From the NCBI RefSeq assembly GCF_003853645.1, contig NZ_QTPO01000035.1:1-64000 (forward strand): a DNA stretch of 64,000 nucleotides, written 5' to 3'. Below, piece by piece: positions 18,282 through 29,555 of this stretch (the first letter of the stretch is position 1; each line of letters begins with the position of its first letter). Both the position numbers and the translations under genes were made by a program. The notes beneath the pieces are model-generated. The model saw nothing but the letters and a program-made list of their open reading frames with translations, had not been told where the DNA came from and searched no databases. This DNA comes from Burkholderia sp. Bp9143 (GTDB lineage: Bacteria; Pseudomonadota; Gammaproteobacteria; Burkholderiales; Burkholderiaceae).

Positions 18282-19232
18282 GTGAGCGACCAGTTACAGA
18301 AATTCATGTTCAATTCGGCACCCGTGCGCGGCGAGATCGTGTCGCTGCGCAACACGTGGCAAGAGGTGCTTTCCCGCCGGGACTACCCTGCCCCGGTGCG
18401 CACGGTGCTCGGCGAGATGATGGCCGCGTGTGCGCTGCTGTCCGCGAACCTGAAATTTCACGGCACCCTGATCATGCAGATCTTCGGCGACGGGCCGGTC
18501 CAGATGCTGGTCGTCCAGTGCGGCTCGGACCTGTCGATGCGCGCCACGGCCAAGTTCGCCGGCGACGCGGCGCAGACGATCGGCGACGACACGCACTTCG
18601 CGTCGCTCGTCAACGCGAGCGGCCACGGCCGTTGCGTGATCACGCTCGACCCGGCCGAGAAGCTGCCGGGCCAACAGCCGTACCAGGGCATCGTGCCGCT
18701 GAACGGCGTCGACGGTCCGCTCGAATCGGTGTCGCAAGTGCTCGAACACTACATGCACCACTCGGAGCAGCTCGACACGCGGCTGTGGCTCGCGGCCGAT
18801 CACGACCGCGCGGTCGGCATGCTGCTGCAGAAGCTGCCGGGCGACGGCGGCATCGTGCCGCGCAACGCCGAGACCGACACCGACACCTGGGAGCGCGTCT
18901 GCACGCTCGGCGGCACGCTGTCCGCGAAGGAACTGCTCGAGGTCGAACCGGAAGTCGTGTTCCGCCGGCTGTTCTGGCAGGAAAACGTGCAGCACTTCGA
19001 CCCGGCCGGTACGCGTTTCCAGTGTTCGTGCTCGCGCGAGAAGGTCGGCGCGATGCTGCGGATGCTCGGCCGCGAAGAAGTCGACAGCGTGATCGTCGAG
19101 CGCGGTCACGTCGAGATTCACTGCGAGTTCTGCAACCAGCGCTACGAGTTCGATCCCGTCGACGTCGCGCAGCTGTTCGCCACCCCGGAACTCGCGACCG
19201 GCATCACGCCCGCGACCGACCAGCGTCACTGA
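18282..19232 (+). CDS. hslO: Redox-regulated chaperone Hsp33
   Basis: A cytoplasmic holdase that turns on when oxidants release its zinc and disulfides form. The 316-residue protein has the N-terminal family region (FGDGPVQMLVVQC) and the C-terminal zinc switch: Cys248-x-Cys250 and Cys281-x2-Cys284, a CxC-x30-CxxC arrangement as in active Hsp33. The GTG start at 18282 has AAGGAAGA at good distance and gives the usual MSDQLQKFMF N terminus. Likely cotranscribed with the upstream carbonic anhydrase gene. Confidence 0.95.
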   Translation: MSDQLQKFMFNSAPVRGEIVSLRNTWQEVLSRRDYPAPVRTVLGEMMAACALLSANLKFHGTLIMQIFGDGPVQMLVVQCGSDLSMRATAKFAGDAAQTIGDDTHFASLVNASGHGRCVITLDPAEKLPGQQPYQGIVPLNGVDGPLESVSQVLEHYMHHSEQLDTRLWLAADHDRAVGMLLQKLPGDGGIVPRNAETDTDTWERVCTLGGTLSAKELLEVEPEVVFRRLFWQENVQHFDPAGTRFQCSCSREKVGAMLRMLGREEVDSVIVERGHVEIHCEFCNQRYEFDPVDVAQLFATPELATGITPATDQRH

Positions 19233-19375
19233 GCCGCGCTGCGCCGCGCGTCCGTGCTCGCCATGCGAGTGCGGGCGCATAATGACGACGAGCGTCGCAC
19301 GCACGGCTCACGCGCCGCAGGTCCCGCCTTCGGCGCAAACCGCTTTCCACTGTCGGCGCGCTGCTGGAGAAACAC

Positions 19376-19735
19376 ATGAATCGCCCGTTCCGCACCCTCG
19401 TCCTGACCAGTGTCGCAGCCGGCACGCTGACCCTCGCCGGCTGCGCGGTGCAGCCGCCTTCGTCGACGATCCTGAGCCGCCTGCCAGAACCGGGCGCATC
19501 GGGCGGCCAGCCGCCCGCACTGTCGAGTGCGGAGCGCAAACGCTACGACGAAATCGACCGGCAGGTGCTGCGCGAGCAGAACGATGCGATGGCGGCCGAG
19601 GCCGCCGCGCGCGCCTGGGCGTATTACGCGCCGCCGCCCATGACGGTCTACGGCAGCTATTACGGCGGTGGTTGGGGCAACCGGTGGGGCACCGGCATCG
19701 GCTATGGCTACGGTTACCCGGGCTGGTGGTGGTGA
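19376..19735 (+). CDS. Small Gly/Tyr-rich lipoprotein
   Basis: A 119-residue predicted lipoprotein: signal peptide with lipobox LAGC (Cys23), a proline/serine linker, a helical charged middle (SSAERKRYDEIDRQVLREQ, about residues 50-68), and a C-terminal stretch of glycine, tyrosine and tryptophan (GSYYGGGWGNRWG to GYPGWWW). Probably attached to the outer membrane. No known domain; similar glycine-tyrosine tails occur in small stress or envelope lipoproteins. Monocistronic, with a terminator 45 bases after the stop. Confidence 0.75.
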   Translation: MNRPFRTLVLTSVAAGTLTLAGCAVQPPSSTILSRLPEPGASGGQPPALSSAERKRYDEIDRQVLREQNDAMAAEAAARAWAYYAPPPMTVYGSYYGGGWGNRWGTGIGYGYGYPGWWW

Positions 19736-19779
19736 CGCGTCATCGCGTCGACCGAGCCGATTGACGACTGGCAGGAAAT

Positions 19780-19810
19780 AAAAAAGCGCGGCATTTCCCG
19801 CGCTTTTTCA
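19780..19810. terminator. Bidirectional terminator between the lipoprotein gene and ftsB
   Basis: A-run and stem AGCGCGG, loop of about six bases, CCGCGCT and T-run. It lies between two convergent genes and can serve both. Confidence 0.9.
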
Positions 19811-19829
19811 ATGGTTCGGACTCCCGCGC

Positions 19830-20255
19830 TCAGTGATGCGCGGTCTTGCCCCTCTCGCCGCCGTGATGCCGCGACGGCTTCGCGATCGATTGCGGGTTCG
19901 GTACGACACGCACGGGCGCCGCGGACACGGTGCCGCGCGTCGACGTGCTCGAAGGCGTGTTGTTCAGCGGCCCGGCCTGCGCATTCGGCGACACGAACTG
20001 CACGAATACTTCACCGTCCTTCACCATGCCCATCTCGTAGCGCGCGCGCTCCTCGATGGCCGCGGTACCGCCTTGCAGATCCTGCACTTCGCCCGCGATC
20101 CGTTCATTGCGCAGCTTCTCGTCCGCATTCTTCTGCAGCTGATCGCCGAGTTGCTGACGCAATTCGTGCACCCGCAACCAGCCGCCGTGTCCCCACCATA
20201 GGGGGTACTGAATGAGCGCCAGCAAGGCAATCAGGACGACAGTGACAAGCCGCAT
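19830..20255 (-). CDS. ftsB: Cell division protein FtsB
   Basis: Part of the FtsQLB complex that couples the divisome to septal wall synthesis. At 141 residues it is longer than E. coli FtsB (103). It has a single N-terminal membrane span (about residues 3-22, then YPLWWGHGGW), the coiled coil (about 25-70) and the conserved EERARYEMGMVKDGEVFVQF block. The extra C-terminal 45 residues are rich in Ser, Thr, Pro and His and look disordered. The start at 20255 (MRLVTVVL) puts the membrane span at the N terminus as usual; 15 further upstream codons look spurious. Last gene of pyrG-kdsA-eno-ftsB. Confidence 0.92.
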   Translation of the reverse strand: MRLVTVVLIALLALIQYPLWWGHGGWLRVHELRQQLGDQLQKNADEKLRNERIAGEVQDLQGGTAAIEERARYEMGMVKDGEVFVQFVSPNAQAGPLNNTPSSTSTRGTVSAAPVRVVPNPQSIAKPSRHHGGERGKTAHH

Positions 20256-20337
20256 GTAAGAGACGCAGATATAAGAAGCGCCGCTCCGCGCGACATGCAC
20301 AGAGCGGCGTCGAGATGACGAACCCGATAGTAGCGCG

Positions 20338-21621
20338 TTAGCGCAGGTTGTAGAAAGCCGATTTGCCCGGGTAGCTCGCGATATCGCCGAGATCTTCCTC
20401 GATGCGCAGCAGCTGGTTGTACTTCGAGATGCGGTCGCTGCGCGACAGCGAACCCGTCTTGATCTGACCGGCGTTCAGGCCGACCGCGATGTCCGCGATC
20501 GTCGAATCTTCCGTTTCGCCCGAGCGGTGCGAGATCACGGCCGTGTAGCCCGCGCGCTTCGCCATTTCGATTGCCGCGAACGTTTCGGTCAGCGTACCGA
20601 TCTGGTTGATCTTGATGAGGATCGAGTTCGCGATGCCCTTCTCGATGCCTTCCTTCAGGATGCGCGTGTTCGTGACGAACAGGTCGTCGCCGACCAGCTG
20701 CACCTTCTTGCCGAGGCGCTCGGTCAGCAGCTTCCAGCCTTCCCAGTCGCCTTCGTGCATGCCGTCTTCGATCGACACGATCGGGAACTTGTCGGCGAGC
20801 GTCGCGAGGTAGTCGGTGAATTCGGCCGACGACAGTTGCAGGCCTTCGCCCGCGAGCTGGTACTTGCCGTCGTGGTAGAACTCGGATGCCGCGCAGTCGA
20901 GCGCGAGCAGCACGTCTTCGCCCGCACGGTAGCCGGCCTTCTCGATCGCCTGCAGGATCGTCGACAGGCACTCGTCGTTGCTGCCGAAGTTCGGCGCGAA
21001 GCCGCCTTCGTCGCCGACTGCCGTGCTCATGCCGCGGTCGCTCAGGATCTTCTTCAGTGCGTGGAACACTTCCGCGCCGCAACGCAGGGCTTCACGGAAC
21101 GTCGGCTGGCTCACCGGGACGATCATGAATTCCTGGATGTCGAGGCTGTTGTTCGCGTGCGCGCCGCCGTTGACGATGTTCATCATCGGGACCGGCAGTT
21201 GCATCGCGCCCGAGCCGCCGAAGTAGCGGTACAGCGGCAGGCCGGCTTCTTCAGCCGCTGCCTTCGCGACGGCCATCGACACGGCCAGCATCGCGTTCGC
21301 GCCGAGGCGCGACTTGTTGTCGGTGCCGTCCAGCTCGAGCAGCGTCTTGTCGAGGAACGCCTGTTCCGACGCGTCGAGGCCCATGATGGCTTCGGAGATT
21401 TCGGTGTTGATGTGCTCGACAGCCTTCAGCACCCCCTTGCCGTTGTAGCGGCCGGCTTCGCCGTCGCGCAGTTCGATCGCTTCACGCGAGCCGGTGGACG
21501 CGCCCGACGGCACCGCCGCGCGGCCCATCGTGCCCGATTCGAGCAGCACGTCGCATTCGACGGTGGGGTTGCCGCGCGAATCCAGAATCTCGCGGCCGAT
21601 GATATCTACGATTGCACTCAT
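20338..21621 (-). CDS. eno: Enolase
   Basis: Converts 2-phosphoglycerate to phosphoenolpyruvate in glycolysis and is also a degradosome partner in some bacteria. The 427 residues show the family features: the N-terminal SRGNPTVE, the catalytic loop GDEGGFAPN with the general-acid glutamate, the magnesium ligands around LALDCAASEF, SIEDGM and GDDLFVTN, and the signature LIKINQIGTLTET with the catalytic lysine, then SHRSGETED. It lies 106 bases downstream of kdsA and 82 upstream of ftsB. Confidence 0.98.
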   Translation of the reverse strand: MSAIVDIIGREILDSRGNPTVECDVLLESGTMGRAAVPSGASTGSREAIELRDGEAGRYNGKGVLKAVEHINTEISEAIMGLDASEQAFLDKTLLELDGTDNKSRLGANAMLAVSMAVAKAAAEEAGLPLYRYFGGSGAMQLPVPMMNIVNGGAHANNSLDIQEFMIVPVSQPTFREALRCGAEVFHALKKILSDRGMSTAVGDEGGFAPNFGSNDECLSTILQAIEKAGYRAGEDVLLALDCAASEFYHDGKYQLAGEGLQLSSAEFTDYLATLADKFPIVSIEDGMHEGDWEGWKLLTERLGKKVQLVGDDLFVTNTRILKEGIEKGIANSILIKINQIGTLTETFAAIEMAKRAGYTAVISHRSGETEDSTIADIAVGLNAGQIKTGSLSRSDRISKYNQLLRIEEDLGDIASYPGKSAFYNLR

Positions 21622-21727
21622 GGGTTTCCTCTGAGAATGACGATGGATTCTTCAAACTGCGACGGCATGCGTGCCGACACTGCTTACGCTACTGACGCGC
21701 GAAGCCGTCGCAAGGTTCATTCGATCT

Positions 21728-22582
21728 TTAGTTGAAATCGTTTTCCAGGAACGGATTGCGCTTCACCGCCTGGTCGAGCGTGACGAGGGTCTCCAGCAGC
21801 GCGCCCATCCGGTTCAGCGGCACCGCGTTCGGGCCGTCTGACTTCGCCTCGGCCGGATTCGGGTGCGTTTCCATGAACAGGCCTGCAACACCCGTCGCGA
21901 CCGCGGCACGCGCGAGCACCGGCACGAATTCGCGCTGGCCGCCCGAGCTCGTGCCCTGCCCGCCCGGCAGCTGCACCGAGTGGGTCGCATCGAACACGAC
22001 CGGCGCGCTCGTCTCGCGCATGATCGCGAGCGAACGCATGTCGGACACGAGGTTGTTGTAGCCGAACGAGACACCGCGCTCGCACGCCATGAAGCGGTCT
22101 TCCGACAGACCGGCTTCACGCGCCGCGTCGCGCGCCTTGTCGATCACGTTCTTCATGTCGTGCGGCGCGAGGAACTGGCCCTTCTTGATGTTGACGGGCT
22201 TGCCCGAGCGTGCGCACGCCTGGATGAAGTCGGTCTGGCGGCACAGGAACGCGGGCGTCTGCAGCACGTCGACGACCGACGCGACCTGCTCGATCTCTTC
22301 GATCGAATGCACGTCGGTCAGCACCGGCAGGCCGAGCTGGCGCTTCACCTCGGCAAGGATCCGCAGCCCCTCGTCCATTCCAAGGCCGCGAAACGACTTG
22401 CCCGAGCTGCGATTCGCCTTGTCGTAGGACGACTTGTAGATGAACGGAACGTTCAGCTTCTCGCAGATCTCCTTCAGGCGGCCCGCCGTGTCGATCGTCA
22501 TTTGCTCCGATTCGACGACGCAGGTACCCGCGATCAGGAAGAAAGGCTGGTCGAGACCGACCTCGAAATCGCACAGCTTCAT
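21728..22582 (-). CDS. kdsA: 3-deoxy-8-phosphooctulonate synthase (Kdo-8-P synthase)
   Basis: Joins phosphoenolpyruvate and arabinose 5-phosphate to make Kdo 8-phosphate for lipopolysaccharide. The 284-residue TIM barrel has FIYKSSYDKANRSS, TDVHSIEE and the KKGQFLAPHDM block. Its N-terminal motif reads IAGTCVVESEQ, with a cysteine (Cys21) where the metal-independent E. coli enzyme has asparagine. That cysteine is the marker of the metal-dependent class (for example Aquifex Cys11), so a divalent metal is predicted. It starts two bases after the pyrG stop, so translation is probably coupled. Confidence 0.97.
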   Translation of the reverse strand: MKLCDFEVGLDQPFFLIAGTCVVESEQMTIDTAGRLKEICEKLNVPFIYKSSYDKANRSSGKSFRGLGMDEGLRILAEVKRQLGLPVLTDVHSIEEIEQVASVVDVLQTPAFLCRQTDFIQACARSGKPVNIKKGQFLAPHDMKNVIDKARDAAREAGLSEDRFMACERGVSFGYNNLVSDMRSLAIMRETSAPVVFDATHSVQLPGGQGTSSGGQREFVPVLARAAVATGVAGLFMETHPNPAEAKSDGPNAVPLNRMGALLETLVTLDQAVKRNPFLENDFN

Positions 22583-22584
22583 GC

Positions 22585-24237
<1,653 letters not shown>

Positions 24238-24412
24238 CGCTGGATGCTCGCGGGAAAAACGGATTATACCGTAAAGCCCGCCCTTCTCTCAGCAATTGGC
24301 GCGATGATCCCGCCCTTTCGCGCTGTGCCGCGCCAGCCGTGCGCGCCGGGGCGAACCGGCCCGGCGGGCGGTGCAGCCGCGCACGCCGGATGCGGCGCAC
24401 CGGACCGGTGCG

Positions 24413-25258
24413 TCAGGCGCTTTTCGCGAGCGCCGCGCTGTCGCGCGGCACGCCGCCTTCCGCCGCTTTCAGCGAATTGAGCATCCGCTGCAATGCACGG
24501 GCCGTCTCGATCGGCCGCTCCATCGGGAACAGGTGGCTGCCCTCGAGCCATTCGATGCGCCCGCGCGCCGCGCGGCGCGTCGCATCAAGCCCGACCTGCC
24601 GCACTTCGCGCGAGCGCGTGCCGGCGAGAAAGCCGAGCGGCACCGGCGCGCCGTGCGCGAGCCGCGGGCCGAGCGTATGCGGCAATGTCCGGTAGATCAG
24701 GTATTCGACCTGCCGGTCGAATGCGAGCGCGCGTTCGCCGTCGGCGCCCGCCTGCGGAATGCCGTAGTCGATGTAGTCGGACAGCATCCGCTCGTCCCAG
24801 CGCGCGAACGCGGGTTTCTCGTGAAAGTGTCGCCAGACTTCGTCGCGGCTCACCCAGCGCGTGCGCCGGTTGCGCGTCGCGGCCGCCGGCGACAGCCGTT
24901 CGTCGAGCCCGGCCCACTGGCTCGCGCGCAGCGCGCCGGCGCGCCATCCCGCGATGATCGGCGAATCGATCATCACCACGCCGCGCACCCAGTGCGGTTT
25001 TTTCAGCGCGGCCATCAGCGACAGATAGCCGCCGAGCGAATGGCCGACGAGCCAGACCGGGCGCTCGTAGCGGCTGCCGATGTCGTCGAGCAGCTGCTCG
25101 ACGAGATGCGGCCAGTCGCGCGTCACCGGGTAGCGACGGTCGTGACCGATGCGCTCGATGTAGCGCAGCTCGTAGTCGTCTGACAGCTCGGCGAAGATCG
25201 TCCGGTACGTCGAGGCCGGAAAACCGTTCGCATGCGAGAAGTGGAGGATGTCCTTCAA
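24413..25258 (-). CDS. Alpha/beta hydrolase
   Basis: A 281-residue alpha/beta hydrolase. Visible elements: oxyanion region SHANGFPASTY near the N terminus, nucleophile elbow GHSLGGY (Ser near residue 73), and a late histidine in EGSHLFPMERP. Substrate unknown. The reading starts with TTG at 25258; an AAGGAG ten bases upstream supports it, and the family's N terminus (ILHFSHANGFP) begins three codons later. It follows comEC by 134 bases, a gap that holds two hairpins, and probably belongs to the end of the lol-tatD-comEC transcript. Confidence 0.82.
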   Translation of the reverse strand: MKDILHFSHANGFPASTYRTIFAELSDDYELRYIERIGHDRRYPVTRDWPHLVEQLLDDIGSRYERPVWLVGHSLGGYLSLMAALKKPHWVRGVVMIDSPIIAGWRAGALRASQWAGLDERLSPAAATRNRRTRWVSRDEVWRHFHEKPAFARWDERMLSDYIDYGIPQAGADGERALAFDRQVEYLIYRTLPHTLGPRLAHGAPVPLGFLAGTRSREVRQVGLDATRRAARGRIEWLEGSHLFPMERPIETARALQRMLNSLKAAEGGVPRDSAALAKSA

Positions 25259-25275
25259 ACGCCAATGTCTCCTTT

Positions 25276-25353
25276 GTCGACGGGAGTTAGTGCTTTAGCA
25301 CTTACTCCGGCCCCATGCTTCGCGGTCGACCGGAGCTGGTGCTTCAGCACGTG
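25276..25353 (-). repeat. Tandem diverged hairpin repeat between comEC and the downstream hydrolase
   Basis: Two related units begin with GTCGAC at 25276 and 25325, 49 bases apart. Unit 1 folds at 25281-25310 with 12 of 14 stem pairs and a TT loop; unit 2 folds at 25328-25351 with outer GACCGG/CCGGTC and inner GTGCT-TC-AGCAC. Both share the core GTGCTT(T/C)AGCAC. They sit in the spacer that would be transcribed from comEC into the hydrolase gene. Confidence 0.7.
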
Positions 25354-25392
25354 GCCCGGTCGCTTCTATCCTGACGCGCGCCATCGCACCGA

Positions 25393-27885
25393 TCACCGGT
25401 CCATCCAGTACCGTCGCTGCGCATCGCGATAACGCTCGAACGTGAAACCGCCGCCCGCCGGCGCGACGTCGAACCGCACGGCCCCGTCGCGATCGGTGCG
25501 CGGCAGCGGAATCCCGCGCGCGTCGTAGCGCGCGAGGACCGTCCGGTGCGGATGACCGAAGCGATTGCGATAGCCTACAGGAAATACCGCGACGCGCGGC
25601 CCGACCGAATCGAGGAAAGGCTCGACCGACGACGTGCGGCTGCCGTGATGCGGGACGACGAGGATCTGCGCGGCCAGTGCGTCGCGTGCGTCGGCCATTA
25701 GCCGGCGCTCGGCGCGTGCCTCGATGTCGCCCGTCAGCAGTGCCGACGTGCCGCCCGCGTCGATGCGCAGCACGCACGATTGTTCGTTCGACGGGCCCGC
25801 GCCCGCCACACGCGGCGGCCAGAGCATCGTGAAGACGACGCCGTCCCAGGTCCACCGCTGCCCGGCCGCACAACGCAGCCGGTCGGCGACGCCAGCCGCC
25901 TGCGCGTCGCGCCACAGCCGGTGCCGCGGCGCAATGCCGGCAAGCAGCTGGCGGACCTCGATGGCCGCATAGACGGCCGCCGCACCGCCCGCGTGATCGG
26001 CATCCGCATGACTGAGCACGAGTGAATCGACCGTCCGGATTCCGCGTGCACGCAACGACGGCCCAACGATCCGCGTACCGGCATGGGTCGACTCCGCCCC
26101 CGGCCCCGCATCGAACAGCAGCGTCCGGCGTGCGGTCTCCACCAGCACCGACGCGCCCTGCCCGACGTCGAGCACGGTCAGCCGGAAGCCGCCGGGCGGC
26201 GGCGCATCGGGCGCCGGTACGACCAGGGGCAGCCATGTCATCGGCGCGGCCCAGCGCAGCGGCCAGCCGCGCGGCATCAAGACCCACGCGACACCCACGC
26301 ACGCAAGCGCCAGCACAGGCCAGTCCGGCATGCGCAGCCAGAACACGCCGGCCGGCCAGTCGGCGAGGTACCGAAGCAGCGCCATCATCGGTTCGAGCGC
26401 CGCATGCGCGAGCCGGAATGCATACGCGTCCAGCGGCGCGGGCAACCCGATACCGGCGAGCACGATCGGCGTCACGACGGCGCTGACCCACGGAATCGCG
26501 AACGCGTTGCCGAACGGGCCCGATACCGAGATCTGAGCGAACCACGCGGCCGTCAGCGGCGCGAGACCGATCGTCACCGCGTACTGCACGCGCGTCGCCT
26601 CCGCGATACGGCGCCCGGCACGGTTGCCCCAGGCGCACAGCAAGCGCCAGCGGTCGACCGTGGCGGTGCCATCCACCGCACTGTCGTCACCATCGTCGAA
26701 TTCGCGCGCCGCGCGCCAGCCCGCGACCGCCATCAGGATCACGGCGACCGCACCGAACGACAGCCAGAACCCGGCCGACAGCACCGCCCAGGGATCGGCA
26801 AGCAGCACGCCGCCGAGCGCCGCACACAGCACGGCGGACGTCGGCACGCTGCGTCCGGCCAGATAGGCTGCCGCCCCGGCCGCGATCATCCACCACGCGC
26901 GCTGCGCCGGCACGTTGAAGCCGGCAAGCGCCGCATAGCCGGCGGCGGCCGTCAGCGCCGCCAGCGAAGCCACGTAGGGCACCGGCATCGCGAGCGCCGC
27001 GGCATGTCCGCGCCAGCGCAGACGCCGCCAGACCATCGACACGATCCCGCCCGCGATCGCGCCGACGAGCCCGACATGCAGGCCCGAGATCGCGACCAGA
27101 TGACTCGTGCCCGTATTGCGCAGCACGCGCCAGTCGTCGTCGCCGATGCCGGATTGATCGCCGACCGCGAGCGCGGTCACGATGCCGCGATGGCGCGCGC
27201 CGCTGCCGAGCGCGTCGCCGATACCGGTACGCAGCGCGTCGCGCAGCCGATCGATCGACGCGCGCCATCCCGACGCCCGCGCTTCGAGCAGTTCCGCCCG
27301 CTCGGGCGCGACCACATAGCCGATCGCACGAATGCCCGCGGCGAGCCAAGCCGCCTCGCTGTCGCGCACGCCGGAATTCGCCTCGGCGTGCGGGCGCTTC
27401 AGGCGCACGACGAGACGCCAGCGCTGCGTGGCGCGCAAATCGGGCATCGTGTCGCGTGCGGCGGGCGCGCCGTACGTGCGCCACGACAACCGGATCACGG
27501 GAGGAAAACGGGCCAGCCCCGCATCGTTCGATTCGACGGCAAACAGCAGCCGCGCGCCGGTATCGTCGATCACCGGCAATCCGCTGATCACGCCCGTGAC
27601 GACGATGTCGCGCCCTTCCCGCTCGACGGGCAGACTGTCACGCAGCCGCCATTCGGCGCGCGCGGCCGCATAGCCGAATCCGATCGCGCAGGCGGCGCTT
27701 GCGCAGAGCACCCACCGGAACGCGACGATCGCGCGGGTTCGACGGCGCCGCGCGCACCATGCGAGCAACGCGCCGCAACCGGCCAGCACGACCGCCCCGC
27801 CCACCCAGCCGCCCGCGCCCGGCAACGCCGCCTGCCGCTGCAGCACGACGACGCCAAGCGCGAACGCGATCCACCAAACGCGCAT
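25393..27885 (-). CDS. comEC: DNA uptake channel protein ComEC/Rec2
   Basis: The inner-membrane channel that takes up single-stranded DNA during natural transformation. The 830 residues show the full three-part design: N-terminal membrane spans with a soluble OB-like part (about residues 30-190, DUF4131-type), the central multi-span competence domain (with TSHLVAISGLHVGLVGA, a family hallmark), and the C-terminal metallo-beta-lactamase-like domain with LSHADADHAGG and VPHHGSRTSS. The ATG at 27885 has GGAGG five to ten bases upstream and gives a membrane helix at once; 18 upstream codons are unlikely. Follows tatD by 57 bases. The gene looks intact, consistent with possible competence. Confidence 0.95.
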   Translation of the reverse strand: MRVWWIAFALGVVVLQRQAALPGAGGWVGGAVVLAGCGALLAWCARRRRTRAIVAFRWVLCASAACAIGFGYAAARAEWRLRDSLPVEREGRDIVVTGVISGLPVIDDTGARLLFAVESNDAGLARFPPVIRLSWRTYGAPAARDTMPDLRATQRWRLVVRLKRPHAEANSGVRDSEAAWLAAGIRAIGYVVAPERAELLEARASGWRASIDRLRDALRTGIGDALGSGARHRGIVTALAVGDQSGIGDDDWRVLRNTGTSHLVAISGLHVGLVGAIAGGIVSMVWRRLRWRGHAAALAMPVPYVASLAALTAAAGYAALAGFNVPAQRAWWMIAAGAAAYLAGRSVPTSAVLCAALGGVLLADPWAVLSAGFWLSFGAVAVILMAVAGWRAAREFDDGDDSAVDGTATVDRWRLLCAWGNRAGRRIAEATRVQYAVTIGLAPLTAAWFAQISVSGPFGNAFAIPWVSAVVTPIVLAGIGLPAPLDAYAFRLAHAALEPMMALLRYLADWPAGVFWLRMPDWPVLALACVGVAWVLMPRGWPLRWAAPMTWLPLVVPAPDAPPPGGFRLTVLDVGQGASVLVETARRTLLFDAGPGAESTHAGTRIVGPSLRARGIRTVDSLVLSHADADHAGGAAAVYAAIEVRQLLAGIAPRHRLWRDAQAAGVADRLRCAAGQRWTWDGVVFTMLWPPRVAGAGPSNEQSCVLRIDAGGTSALLTGDIEARAERRLMADARDALAAQILVVPHHGSRTSSVEPFLDSVGPRVAVFPVGYRNRFGHPHRTVLARYDARGIPLPRTDRDGAVRFDVAPAGGGFTFERYRDAQRRYWMDR

Positions 27886-27942
27886 CGCGCCTCCTCGTCG
27901 ACCTGGCGCCGCCGCTGTCGATACGGCGCCTTCCGGCAACGA

Positions 27943-28731
27943 TTATGCGGACGAAAGTGCGAGGCGCGGCAGCGCGGCGAGCGCGTTAGCCGTTGTGGAT
28001 AGGGACAGCGCGTGCGCGTCGATCCCGCGCAGTTCGGCGAGCACGCCGCCGATGCGCGGCACCTGGTCGGGTGCGTTGCGGGATCTGTACGCCCACTCGG
28101 GCGCGATGTCGGGCGCGTCCGTCTCGACGACGATCGCGTCGAGCGGCAACTGCGCGGCGAGCCGGCGGATCTGCAACGCGCGTCCGAACGTCACGTTGCC
28201 GCCGAAACCGAGATGCAGCCCCTGTGCGAGATACGCGTCGGCCTGCTGGAAACTGCCGTTGAACGCATGCGCGATGCCGCGCCGCACGCCGAAGCGGCGC
28301 AGCCCGGCCAGCACGCGATCCTGCGACTTGCGCACGTGGCACAGCACCGGCAGGTCGAATTCGCGCGCGAGCTTGAGCTGCCCCTGATAGAAGAATTGCT
28401 GCCGCGCTTCGTCGAGCCCCGGCACGAAGTAGTCGAGACCGATCTCGCCGATCGCGACGAAGCGCGGATCGTCGAGGCTCGCCTCGATCTCCATGCGCAG
28501 CCGGTCGAGATCCTCGTCGCGCGCGTGCGGCGTATACATCGGGTGGATGCCGAGCGCATAGACCGCGCCCGGCGTGCGCTGCGCCAGTTCGCGCACGGTC
28601 GTGAAATTGTCGCGCCCGACGCTCGGGATCACGATGCGCGACACGCCGGCCGCGCGCGCCGCCTGCGCGACCGCGTCGCGGTCGGCGTCGAATTCGGCGG
28701 CATCGAGATGGCAATGCGTATCGATCCACAT
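27943..28731 (-). CDS. tatD: TatD family hydrolase (DNase)
   Basis: A metal-dependent TIM-barrel nuclease of the TatD/YcfH group. The 262 residues contain the N-terminal metal motif DTHCHLD, the glutamate block AIGEIGLDY, LCHVRKS, HAFNGSFQQ and VETDAPDIAP, all typical. Related enzymes act as 3'-5' exonucleases in DNA repair or on D-aminoacyl tRNA. Start at ATG 28731 (MWIDTHCH). Between lolD and comEC in a minus-strand operon; the link with comEC may be only positional. Confidence 0.93.
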   Translation of the reverse strand: MWIDTHCHLDAAEFDADRDAVAQAARAAGVSRIVIPSVGRDNFTTVRELAQRTPGAVYALGIHPMYTPHARDEDLDRLRMEIEASLDDPRFVAIGEIGLDYFVPGLDEARQQFFYQGQLKLAREFDLPVLCHVRKSQDRVLAGLRRFGVRRGIAHAFNGSFQQADAYLAQGLHLGFGGNVTFGRALQIRRLAAQLPLDAIVVETDAPDIAPEWAYRSRNAPDQVPRIGGVLAELRGIDAHALSLSTTANALAALPRLALSSA

Positions 28732-28796
28732 GTCGGCTATCCTGCGCCCTCGCCGCAACGCCGGGACTCGCCCGGCGGCACGGTGGAGGCGTTCGT

Positions 28797-29547
<751 letters not shown>

Positions 29548-29555
<8 letters not shown>

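Noticed and set aside
26083..28002. A plus-strand frame of 639 codons opposite comEC
   Set aside because: Antisense shadow of comEC; compositionally arginine-rich and no motif.
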